A DNA stretch of 9,661 bases from Ruminococcaceae bacterium UBA7217 (GTDB lineage Bacteria > Bacillota > Clostridia > Oscillospirales > Acutalibacteraceae): contig DKTZ01000013.1 of assembly GCA_002490425.1 (NCBI GenBank), forward strand, positions 1,618-11,278, read 5' to 3'. The notes under the pieces were generated by a model. That model worked only from the letters and a program-made list of their open reading frames with translations. It made no database searches and had not been told where the DNA came from. A program made the translations under genes and the position numbers. Below are positions 1 to 5,525 of the stretch, piece by piece; within the stretch, counting starts at the first letter, position 1, and each line of letters begins with the position of its first letter.

Positions 1-695
1 TGAATAATTATAAAAATGTATTAGTTTCAACAAATGTGAAAATTAAGGGTATAAGTGGAGTTTATAATGAATTTGATGTTTATTATGAATTTAGGCATTT
101 GAATCTTAATTGTAAAGTGGTTATTGAGTGCAAAGAATGGGAAAAACCTGTTGATGTTGGAGAAGTGCGGAGTTTTGCTGAAAAAATAAACGATATAGGG
201 TATTGTCAGGTAATTGGCGTTATGATTTCAAAAAATGGTTATCAAAGTGGAGCCAAAAAAGTTGCCGATATAAAAGGTATCAAACTACTTACTGTTGATG
301 ATTTGCCAAGTTTAGTTGACATAATTGCTGGAATAATAAAAAAAGGATTTTTACCTGATGAATCTGAAGTTGGTGATCCGTTTTGGACTATTATGGAAAT
401 TAAAGATGGTAATGTAACTGGTACTTATTTATCTATACAAAAAGATAGACCAACGATCCCATTGTTTTTTTCTTCAAAATTAGCAAGTATTGTTTTAAAA
501 AAATATATTGACAAGAATAGGTACTGTGTTAGAGGTGTTTCACAGTATCAGCTAAGAAAATTATTAGATATACATGAAATTGGTAATGTACAATTTGCTG
601 TCTTTTGTTCTCCAATATTATCAGAAAAATCTGTAGAAACTCCTTATGTACTAATGGAAGCAGCGGATGTTGAAAAAGTATTTTATAGAAATTAG
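1..695 (+). CDS. Mrr-like restriction endonuclease, 5'-truncated by the window edge
   Basis: Probable nuclease of the Mrr-type PD-(D/E)xK fold, a family that cuts foreign or modified DNA. The reading frame is open from the first bases of the window, so the true start lies upstream; a GTG at 36 would give 219 residues, but the conserved part already begins before it (the codons ahead of the GTG read like protein). Counting from that GTG, the core is a FDVYYEF strand (D14), a short loop, then VVIECKEW (E31, K33), matching the D...E-x-K catalytic layout, followed by a helix and the IGVMISKNGYQSGA strand-turn usual in this family. Residues 95-219 are not recognised and may be a target- or partner-sensing region. 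The gene is AT-rich compared with the mob module. It ends at TAG 693-695, just before a terminator, and is convergent with the mob operon. The fold assignment is fairly secure; the biological target is unknown. Confidence 0.72.
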   Translation, partial: NNYKNVLVSTNVKIKGISGVYNEFDVYYEFRHLNLNCKVVIECKEWEKPVDVGEVRSFAEKINDIGYCQVIGVMISKNGYQSGAKKVADIKGIKLLTVDDLPSLVDIIAGIIKKGFLPDESEVGDPFWTIMEIKDGNVTGTYLSIQKDRPTIPLFFSSKLASIVLKKYIDKNRYCVRGVSQYQLRKLLDIHEIGNVQFAVFCSPILSEKSVETPYVLMEAADVEKVFYRN

Positions 696-700
696 TTTTG

Positions 701-735
701 AAGGCAGAGAGTTTTTCGCTCTCTGCCTTTGCTTT
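701..735 (+). terminator. Intrinsic terminator of the Mrr-like gene
   Basis: An 11-bp perfect stem (701-711 AAGGCAGAGAG with 719-729 CTCTCTGCCTT) around a 7-nt loop, followed by a T-rich tail. It begins 5 bases after the stop codon and lies between two convergent genes. In the minus direction the following bases are not T-rich, so it is mainly a rightward terminator. The arm GGCAGAGAG recurs in the terminator at 8572-8607. Confidence 0.85.
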
Positions 736-741
736 TGTGTT

Positions 742-927
742 TTAAGCCGTTTTATCGGCTCTCTGTGCCTTTAATTTGGCTTGTTGTTCTCTCCACGCCA
801 TATATTCCTGTCTGCCTTCCTCGCTCTCAAAAAAGGCTTGAATATCGGGCAGAAAGCATCTCGCCAAGGCTTCCAATTCGTGTTTTGGAATATTCCATTT
901 TTCTGTTGCCATATAGCAACACGGCAT
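742..927 (-). CDS. Small protein at the end of the mob operon, apparent 5' frameshift
   Basis: A 61-codon ORF, the last gene of the mobilization operon. The product is acidic and helical (KWNIPKHELEALARCFLP, then an FFESEEG segment and a Gln/Lys-rich end) and resembles short hypothetical proteins often found after relaxase genes in gut Firmicutes elements; its function is unknown. The annotated ATG at 927 (or ATG at 912) has no Shine-Dalgarno sequence. A very good one (AAGGAG) lies before an ATG at 949-947, in another frame, directly after the stop of the frame-B ORF at 957. That frame reads MTRQYLINAVLLYGNRK and then meets this ORF at a run of five A on the coding strand (898-902). Removing one A would give a continuous 68-residue protein. 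The gene may therefore be a frameshifted remnant, a sequencing error, or use the weak internal start. Confidence 0.55.
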   Translation of the reverse strand: MPCCYMATEKWNIPKHELEALARCFLPDIQAFFESEEGRQEYMAWREQQAKLKAQRADKTA

Positions 928-956
928 TTATCAGATATTGTCTGGTCATCACTCCT

Positions 957-1403
957 TTACATATTCATTTGCATACCACCGTCATCTTGGTTTTGTTCGC
1001 CTTGTTCCTTTTTCTTCTGCCCGTTTTTGCGTTCACGGACATATTTTTTCTTCTTAGGTTTTGTATCATTTCCGCTACCGCCTATCATTGCAAGATCAGC
1101 TGCAAGGTAAGCAGTATTGAGGGCAATACCGCCCCAGTTAGTATCCATTTCACCTTGAGCTTCCAATTGGCTTTCAGCTCCGACATCATACGGTTGATTT
1201 CCTTGTGGAGTTGTTCTTTCAAAGCTTCCGTTTGTTTCGATAAACTTTTCTCTACTGAAGCTATCATCATTTTCTGACCGTTCTTTACGATATCCTCTAT
1301 CCTGAACATCCGAGACCGAACTTCGTTTGTCAGAATCTCCTCCAAGCCTTCCTGTGTCGGCAATTCGGATATCAAACCGTGTTTTCTGCAATGGCGTTTC
1401 CAA
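957..1403 (-). CDS. ORF overlapping the relaxase 3' end; relaxase-tail-like frame
   Basis: A 148-codon frame (TTG at 1403, TAA at 957-959) overlapping the last 105 codons of the relaxase in the -1 frame. It reads as a hydrophilic Ser/Asp/Glu-rich linker, then a WGGIALNTAYLAADLAMIGG segment, then a strongly basic KPKKKKYVRERKNGQKKK stretch and an acidic/Met-rich end. From memory this looks like the C-terminal tail of other Clostridial MOB-P relaxases, so it may be the ancestral relaxase tail detached by a one-base change, or a separate overlapping gene as with mobB inside mobA of RSF1010. A stop codon lies just upstream (1404-1406) and the TTG lacks a convincing ribosome site, which speaks against independent translation. 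In favour of a coding role, its stop is followed at once by AGGAG and the next ATG at 949. I see no canonical slippery heptamer. Confidence 0.5.
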   Translation of the reverse strand: METPLQKTRFDIRIADTGRLGGDSDKRSSVSDVQDRGYRKERSENDDSFSREKFIETNGSFERTTPQGNQPYDVGAESQLEAQGEMDTNWGGIALNTAYLAADLAMIGGSGNDTKPKKKKYVRERKNGQKKKEQGEQNQDDGGMQMNM

Positions 1404-2302
1404 TCATCATAAAGAATTCCGCTATACTGTTGTACTGTTCCAGCGTTAAGGCCAGATACTGATACTGTAGCGGTTCTGTCAATGACGATACCGTCTGCTC
1501 GGTTATCGTTTGTATTTGATTGATCTGTTTTAACTGTTCCATATTCATAAGCAAATAATTCCTCCATATTGGTTTTTAAATATTTGTCATCAAGTAATCG
1601 GTTATCGCGAAACCGCTGACCGTCAGGTGTAGTATAAGTGATATACTTGTAACAGTCTATCCACTTGATACCATATCCAAGTTTGTGCATTTGCTCAATA
1701 AACTGCTTTTTATTACGACTCTTCGCTACCGCATAATCTATGGCGTTTGTCAACTTCAGCTTTTTACTGTCGCCACGCAAGGCGGCACGGTATTCTCGCT
1801 GATTTAAAGATTTCTGCTTAGGTTTTTGATACGGTTTTAATATCTCTAATCCAAACTGCTGACAGATTTCATCCGACTTACGCCGTAGTTCTTCCAATCC
1901 TTTTTCATTGATTTGGATTTTCAAGCCTGTTTCACAGTTTACCGAGTTGACAACGAAATGATTATGCCAATGGTCACGGTCGATGTGTGTTGCCACAACA
2001 ACCTCGAATCCGTCAAAAGCTTTCGCTGTTTCCAAGCCGATTTGGTGTATTTGCTTCAGTGTCACACCGCAGTCTGGTTTAAAGGATTGCACATACTGTT
2101 TGAAGAATACACCCTTTGCTTTTTTGTATTGGTGCTTGGTAGCCATAAATTCTTCAAATGCTGATTCGGGAACACAGTTCTGACCACTGACAAGCTTAAT
2201 TCCGTTGTGCATAGTTTTCTTATCCTGCATCACATAATCAAGCACTCGCTTCATAGCCGTGGCGGTCTGCGTCTTTTCTGAGATTGCCGTAAATGTTGCC
2301 AT
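1085..2302 (-). CDS. mobA: MobA-type relaxase (MOB-P family mobilization nuclease)
   Basis: DNA relaxase that would nick the transfer origin, bind the 5' end covalently and pilot the strand through a conjugation pore supplied by another element. No type IV secretion or coupling-protein gene is in the window, which suggests a mobilizable rather than self-transmissible element. The 405-residue product has the catalytic Tyr at Y23 (LDYVMQDKKT) and the metal-binding His cluster H106...H111-W-H113-N-H115 (motif HIDRDHWHNHFVVNS). A DNK/RDNR-containing conserved block ends near residue 245. Residues 250-300 are linker, 335-378 look like a coiled coil, and 383-403 (KWILTGAVLPSILLTLQLIL) a possible membrane segment, reminiscent of MobB-type membrane anchoring. 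Residues 301-405 overlap another open frame, so this C-terminus could be a frameshift product. ATG 2302 overlaps the mobC stop by one base (TGATG), with GGGAGG upstream, implying translational coupling. Confidence 0.9.
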   Translation of the reverse strand: MATFTAISEKTQTATAMKRVLDYVMQDKKTMHNGIKLVSGQNCVPESAFEEFMATKHQYKKAKGVFFKQYVQSFKPDCGVTLKQIHQIGLETAKAFDGFEVVVATHIDRDHWHNHFVVNSVNCETGLKIQINEKGLEELRRKSDEICQQFGLEILKPYQKPKQKSLNQREYRAALRGDSKKLKLTNAIDYAVAKSRNKKQFIEQMHKLGYGIKWIDCYKYITYTTPDGQRFRDNRLLDDKYLKTNMEELFAYEYGTVKTDQSNTNDNRADGIVIDRTATVSVSGLNAGTVQQYSGILYDDWKRHCRKHGLISELPTQEGLEEILTNEVRSRMFRIEDIVKNGQKMMIASVEKSLSKQTEALKEQLHKEINRMMSELKANWKLKVKWILTGAVLPSILLTLQLILQ

Positions 2303-2595
2303 CAGCTACACCTCCCGACAATATCATTTAGGGCGGTTAGCACATCAGCATATTGATTTTTCAATTCTCCCAAATCGGGACAAACAATCTTGCCCATATT
2401 GCATAAGGTTGTCAGCTGATTGATATTTCTGCCGATAGCTTTCTGCTCTTTCAGCACATCATTTAACCCATCAATTACGATTATTGATTTGTTCAGTGCC
2501 GCATTGGTCACAAACTCAGTGAAGTTCATATTTGCTTTTTCAGCTTTTCTTTTGATTGCCATGTAATCGTTCTCACGAAAACGCATGGCAATCAT
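2302..2595 (-). CDS. mobC: MobC-family relaxosome accessory protein
   Basis: Small DNA-binding partner of the relaxase, expected to bind oriT and help strand separation at nic. The 97-residue product begins with a ribbon-helix-helix-like segment (MRFRENDYMAIKRKAEKANM) and carries the family signature IGRNINQLTTLCN at about residues 54-66, followed by a helical C-terminus. Order and spacing (mobC then relaxase, one-base overlap) are typical of Firmicutes mobilization modules. The ATG at 2595 has no clear Shine-Dalgarno sequence; the frame stays open for 15 codons upstream to a TAA at 2641-2643 but contains no ATG, GTG or TTG there. A possible 52-codon ORF ends 19 bases upstream, so MobC translation could depend on reinitiation. 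The second ATG at 2586 is an alternative start. Confidence 0.85.
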   Translation of the reverse strand: MIAMRFRENDYMAIKRKAEKANMNFTEFVTNAALNKSIIVIDGLNDVLKEQKAIGRNINQLTTLCNMGKIVCPDLGELKNQYADVLTALNDIVGRCS

Positions 2596-2614
2596 TTTTG
2601 TTTTATTGTCTGTC

Positions 2615-2773
2615 TTAGTTTTGTCCTCGCTTTCTGCGGATTACACCGCTGTATGTTGGGGTTCGGGGTTCGCCCCGACAAGCTGTTTGTAAAGCGGCGG
2701 CCGTACGGCCTACGTATATACAAACAATATGCTTGCCTATCCCTTCGGGATAGCCTTTTGTGGTGGCATCCAT
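2615..2773 (-). CDS. Possible 52-residue leader ORF upstream of mobC
   Basis: An ORF from ATG 2773-2771 to TAA 2617-2615, 52 residues starting MDATTKGYPEG and ending VIRRKRGQN. AAAGGAG lies upstream, but with a longish gap of about 12 bases to the ATG. It covers the hairpin-rich region I propose as oriT and stops 19 bases before mobC, which itself lacks a good ribosome site. The peptide is basic and unrecognised. It could be a true small protein, a leader whose translation melts RNA structure and delivers ribosomes to mobC, or chance. The overlap with palindromes constrains the sequence for other reasons, so openness alone is weak evidence. Confidence 0.35.
   Translation of the reverse strand: MDATTKGYPEGIGKHIVCIYVGRTAAALQTACRGEPRTPTYSGVIRRKRGQN
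2640..2760. other. Putative origin of transfer (oriT) with three hairpins
   Basis: A GC-rich, repeat-dense block immediately upstream of mobC, the usual oriT position. It holds: (a) stem TCGGGG-TTCG-CCCCGA at 2663-2678; (b) an 8-bp arm pair TGTTTGTA 2684-2691 / TACAAACA 2719-2726 enclosing a perfect 12-nt palindrome GGCCGTACGGCC at 2699-2710; (c) CTATCCC-TTC-GGGATAG at 2737-2753. Relaxosome origins of the MOB-P group usually have inverted repeats beside nic. I cannot point to the nic base. The hairpins could also act in the RNA leader. Confidence 0.55.
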
Positions 2774-2844
2774 ATTTATCGTCAACTCCTTTCTTCTGAT
2801 ATGTAAAAATTATTGTATAAATATTACTTGTTGAGATAAAAATA

Positions 2845-2995
2845 GAGCCCTGCGGAATTATCTTGAATCAGTTACCTTCAAGCTAATATCCGCAAGACTC
2901 ATAAGTTCATTATGTTCGGATGCCGTATTCGGCTGTCTTGCAAGTGTGCTGAACTGTTCACACACTTCCTATTCCACCACCTTATCCAAGGGTGG
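2845..2995 (-). promoter_or_regulatory. Structured leader of the mob operon with attenuator-like terminator
   Basis: Leader RNA predicted from a start near 2995. In order: a 5' hairpin (pairs 2977-2983 with 2988-2995), a 7-bp stem AAGTGTG 2942-2948 / CACACTT 2961-2967, then a long terminator hairpin spanning 2900-2845, followed on the minus strand by TATTTTTAT. Within the terminator, an outer 12-position stem (10 paired) continues into an inner stem CTTGAA 2862-2867 / TTCAAG 2877-2882. The 5' arm of the terminator includes the complement of 2892-2898, which can instead pair perfectly with 2935-2941 (7 bp), giving a competing antiterminator. This is the layout of a transcription attenuator or riboswitch-type leader; what would trigger it is unknown. 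Confidence 0.6.
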
Positions 2996-3001
2996 AGTGT
3001 T

Positions 3002-3030
3002 ATTTTACCGGAGTTCGAAATTTTTGTCAA
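3002..3030 (-). promoter_or_regulatory. Sigma-70 promoter of the mob operon
   Basis: On the minus strand: -35 TTGACA (3030-3025, exact consensus), 17-bp spacer, -10 TAAAAT (3007-3002, 5 of 6). The spacer contains a TTCGAA palindrome (3014-3019), repeated at 3052-3057, which could be an operator. Transcription would start near 2995 and run left into the attenuator leader, mobC and the relaxase. Confidence 0.75.
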
Positions 3031-3175
3031 GGCCTAAAATCAAAAAAATTCTTCGAAAATATTACTTGTAAAACCGTTCTTTCCAAGGTAACATACCACA
3101 ACCTTTGATACTGTCAGAGAAAGACAAATTCTTAAATCGTATTTTTCGGGTACAATATACTCGGAGGTAATGACA

Positions 3176-4021
3176 ATGAAAGGACGAATTCTAACAAATG
3201 AAGCGATTAAAGATTTTGAAATATTTTTGCGGGAGGAGGAAAAGAGTGAGAATACAATTGAGAAATATTTGCGGGATGTTCGAGCATTTTCAGCATATGT
3301 AGACGGTGACAGAATTACAAAAGAAACCGTAATCACATATAAAAACAAACTGATTAATGAAAATTATGCCGTGCGAAGTATTAACTCAATGCTTGCAAGT
3401 TTGAATAGCTTTTTTGCATTTTTAGGTTGGTCGGATTGCAAAGTGAAGTCGATTAAATTACAAAGACAGGTTTATTGCCCCGAGGAAAAAGAACTGACCA
3501 AAGCGGAGTATATGCGGCTTGTAAATACTGCAAAGCAGAAAGGCAATGAACGATTGAATTTGATACTTCAAACAATATGTGGAACAGGAATTAGAGTAAG
3601 CGAATTGCAGTTTATCACAGTTGAAGCAATCAAAAACGGCGAAGCGATTGTTTCACTTAAAGGCAAAACCCGCAGTGTATTTGTCGTAAAAGAATTGCGA
3701 AAAAAATTGCTCCGCTATGTAAGGGAGCAAGGAATCAAATCGGGTGCAATTTTCATAACAAGAACGGGCAAGCCAATGAGCAGAACCAACATTTGGCGGG
3801 AGATGAAAAATCTTTGCGAGAGTGCAGGCGTTAACCCCAAAAAAGTCTTTCCGCACAATCTCCGCCACCTGTTTGCAAGAGTGTTTTACGGCATTGAAAA
3901 AGACATCGCCAAACTTGCTGATATTCTTGGTCACTCAAGTATAAACACCACAAGAATCTATATCATTTCCACCGGCACAGAACACCGTAACAGAATGGAA
4001 AATATGCACCTGATTGTTTAG
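3176..4021 (+). CDS. Tyrosine recombinase (XerC/D-like), integrase or DNA invertase
   Basis: Site-specific recombinase forming a covalent 3'-phosphotyrosine link at its crossover site. The 281-residue protein has a SAM-like N-terminal core-binding domain (about 5-90, with SENTIEKYLRDVRAF) and a catalytic domain (about 105-281). All catalytic residues are visible: R140 (GTGIRVSEL), K164 (LKGK), H227 and R230 (PHNLRHLFAR), H253 (LGHSS) and nucleophile Y262 (TTRIYI). It lacks the extra arm-binding N-terminal domain of large Tn916/lambda-type integrases, making it Xer-like in size. Start choice: GGAGG at 3163-3167 is 8 bases from the ATG at 3176 but only 2 from the ATG at 3170, so 3176 is preferred. 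It is divergent from the mob operon and lies 50 bases before a 22-bp inverted repeat pair, so it may invert that segment in cis; it could equally be the integrase of the mobilizable element, or both. Confidence 0.92.
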   Translation: MKGRILTNEAIKDFEIFLREEEKSENTIEKYLRDVRAFSAYVDGDRITKETVITYKNKLINENYAVRSINSMLASLNSFFAFLGWSDCKVKSIKLQRQVYCPEEKELTKAEYMRLVNTAKQKGNERLNLILQTICGTGIRVSELQFITVEAIKNGEAIVSLKGKTRSVFVVKELRKKLLRYVREQGIKSGAIFITRTGKPMSRTNIWREMKNLCESAGVNPKKVFPHNLRHLFARVFYGIEKDIAKLADILGHSSINTTRIYIISTGTEHRNRMENMHLIV

Positions 4022-4049
4022 CCGGAAGTTGAATTCAAGCATAAGAAAT

Positions 4050-4065
4050 CCGCCCCGTAAGGCGG
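4050..4065 (-). terminator. Hairpin insulating the recombinase from leftward transcription
   Basis: A CCGCC (4050-4054) / GGCGG (4061-4065) stem with a 6-nt loop. Read leftward it is followed by ATTTCTT, so it looks like a weak terminator for minus-strand transcripts leaving the inverted-repeat segment; read rightward there is no T-tract. It would stop the leftward promoter at 4154-4126 from producing antisense RNA over the recombinase gene. Confidence 0.4.
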
Positions 4066-4071
4066 TTGAAG

Positions 4072-4350
4072 ACATAATGTTGATTATGTTGTATGCCTTA
4101 TAAAAGCACACACTTACATACATGTATTCTATCATAGGAAAATTTTAAAATCAACCCGTTCAAACGAAAAAAGTACGATTTTAAAAGATTTTGTCAAAAT
4201 TTTTATAACACAAATAAGCCTTGGGCGTTTTTCATTTTGTGAAAACACATAAAGCTTGATTTTTTGCACCTATTTTGCGCTTTATAATTCTTCTGTTGCA
4301 GAGTAAACGGCTATTTGTATAGCTTGTTTACAACATAATCAACATTATGT
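4072..4350. repeat. Perfect 22-bp inverted repeat pair flanking a 235-bp segment (putative inverton)
   Basis: Bases 4072-4093 and 4329-4350 are exact reverse complements over 22 positions. Each arm contains an 18-nt quasi-palindrome, ACATAAT-gttg-ATTATGT, that is two half-sites around an asymmetric centre, as expected for a tyrosine-recombinase core site. The centre reads gttg in the left arm and caac in the right on the same strand, so a crossover would invert rather than delete the 4094-4328 segment. The segment holds no gene; it is AT-rich intergenic DNA with promoter-like sequences, between a recombinase gene and the start of a surface-protein operon. Confidence 0.8.
4126..4154 (-). promoter_or_regulatory. 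Promoter inside the invertible segment, pointing away from the operon
   Basis: On the minus strand: -35 TTGATT (4154-4149), exact 17-bp spacer, -10 TAGAAT (4131-4126) preceded by TATGA. It fires left in the present orientation; after inversion it would fire right into the gene at 4372 with a leader of roughly 70 bases. A second minus-strand TTGACA (4197-4192), overlapping the 13-nt palindrome 4188-4200, has only a weak -10. The best rightward candidate is a TATAAT at 4283-4288 with no -35 at good spacing. Confidence 0.6.
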
Positions 4351-4371
4351 TTCTATGTCTAGGGGGTCAAT

Positions 4372-5496
4372 ATGAAAACATTAGGAATTATTTGTCCGTT
4401 GGGTGAAGAGAAAAGCCAAACACGTATTCGTTCCGATGATGTTATGAAAAGTATTATTATTCCAATTGCAGAAGAGTTGGGATATTCTGTTCAACGTGCA
4501 GATCAAATGAGCGGCTCTGATGTTATGGCAGATATTATAGCTATGATTAAAGAATCAGATATTGTAATTGCTGATTTAACAGATTTTAATCCAAATGTAT
4601 TTTATGAACTTGGCTTAAGGCAAGCAAACAAAGGTAAATGTATTAATATTGTTTCCGATGAGTGGTTATCTGAATTTGAAAAAAGTGGGCATAAGATGCC
4701 CTTTGATATTACTTATTATCGTGCACATCGCTACAAAACCGGCACTTTTGAAAGCGCTAATAATTTTAGAGAATTTATAAAAAAGCGTATTAAAAACCTT
4801 GAAAATAAATCATGTGAACCGTGCATAAAACTAACCGATGATGATATGATGACCATTTACGGCACAACGGTAGTTACTGATTTCAGAAAAGGGACTAAAA
4901 ATCATTACAGACTGGCTAAAGATTTGTTCAGCGAACCGTGTAAATCAATTTTTTTAATGCAAAGAAGTAGCTCTCTGGTACTTAATGCAGAGCAAGGTTG
5001 GGGCGATGAAGCACTATTTATCAAAAGTATAAAAGAGGCGATGGATAAATGTGGTGAATTTTATCACATTATTTCATTGGAGGGAATTGAAGCTCATTTC
5101 AATCGCAGTAACAGTGTCTTTCCGAATTTTAAGAATTTTTCCAACAATTTGGAGAATGTTGACGGAATAGTCGCATTGAAAAACAAAAATCCATCTAACG
5201 CCGAATTCTTTTTGAGAAAACTACCGAAAGACAATCGAAATGATTATTTTAAATTAGACCGCCAAGCCCGTGTACTTATTACTGAAACTTTAAGTGGGAA
5301 AACGACCGCTATTATTGTGCAGAACCTTGGTAAAGATCAAACTTCATTTCAGATTACAGGTCCCAATGCTAAATTGTATTTAAAAGAATGTATTGAGTTT
5401 TACAACTCCTGTGAATATGTTTACTGGAACGAAATTTCCGATTTATATAGTAAATATCAAAACATTGAAAAACGTCGTGTGCAAACACTAGAGTAA
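4372..5496 (+). CDS. TIR-like/nucleoside deoxyribosyltransferase-like domain protein with unknown C-terminal domain
   Basis: The N-terminal domain (about 1-145) has the flavodoxin-like nucleotide-binding pattern shared by nucleoside 2-deoxyribosyltransferases and TIR-like proteins: GIICPLG, then SDIVIADLTDFNPNVFYELG (D68, E79), where the Glu of the YELG motif is the usual catalytic position for cleaving an N-glycosidic bond (nucleoside or NAD+). Residues 155-374 form a second, unrecognised domain (motifs FLMQRSSSLVLNAEQGWGDE and VLITETLSGKTTAIIV), perhaps a sensor. Related domains act as NADase or nucleotide-cleaving effectors in anti-phage systems; that role here is inference. ATG 4372 has AGGGGG (4361-4366) 5 bases upstream. 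It is the first gene of a two-gene unit with the surface protein (29-base gap) and lies just outside the right inverted repeat, so it would be phase-variable if the segment flips. No membrane segment or signal peptide is seen. Confidence 0.7.
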   Translation: MKTLGIICPLGEEKSQTRIRSDDVMKSIIIPIAEELGYSVQRADQMSGSDVMADIIAMIKESDIVIADLTDFNPNVFYELGLRQANKGKCINIVSDEWLSEFEKSGHKMPFDITYYRAHRYKTGTFESANNFREFIKKRIKNLENKSCEPCIKLTDDDMMTIYGTTVVTDFRKGTKNHYRLAKDLFSEPCKSIFLMQRSSSLVLNAEQGWGDEALFIKSIKEAMDKCGEFYHIISLEGIEAHFNRSNSVFPNFKNFSNNLENVDGIVALKNKNPSNAEFFLRKLPKDNRNDYFKLDRQARVLITETLSGKTTAIIVQNLGKDQTSFQITGPNAKLYLKECIEFYNSCEYVYWNEISDLYSKYQNIEKRRVQTLE

Positions 5497-5525
5497 TCCA
5501 AATTAAGAAAAAAGGTGGAATTAAA

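Noticed and set aside
729..1277. 182-codon ORF on the plus strand opposite the mob operon
   Set aside because: Lies antisense to the small ORF and relaxase tail, begins inside the terminator region, and has no ribosome site or recognisable motif.
1260..1403. Programmed -1 frameshift joining the relaxase to the frame-B tail
   Set aside because: No X-XXY-YYZ slippery heptamer in the relaxase frame in the part where a switch would be needed.
1372..1554. 60-codon ORF in the third frame over the relaxase linker
   Set aside because: TTG start without ribosome site, and the relaxase frame is open and plausible throughout; treated as a shadow.
3151..3156. TACAAT as -10 of the recombinase promoter
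   Set aside because: It would start transcription on or just before the ribosome site and has no -35 at good spacing; the recombinase promoter remains unassigned.
4072..4350. Inverted repeats as ends of an insertion sequence or MITE
   Set aside because: No target-site duplication seen, no transposase, and the arms are internally palindromic with an oriented centre, which fits a tyrosine-recombinase site better. A small non-autonomous element is not fully excluded.
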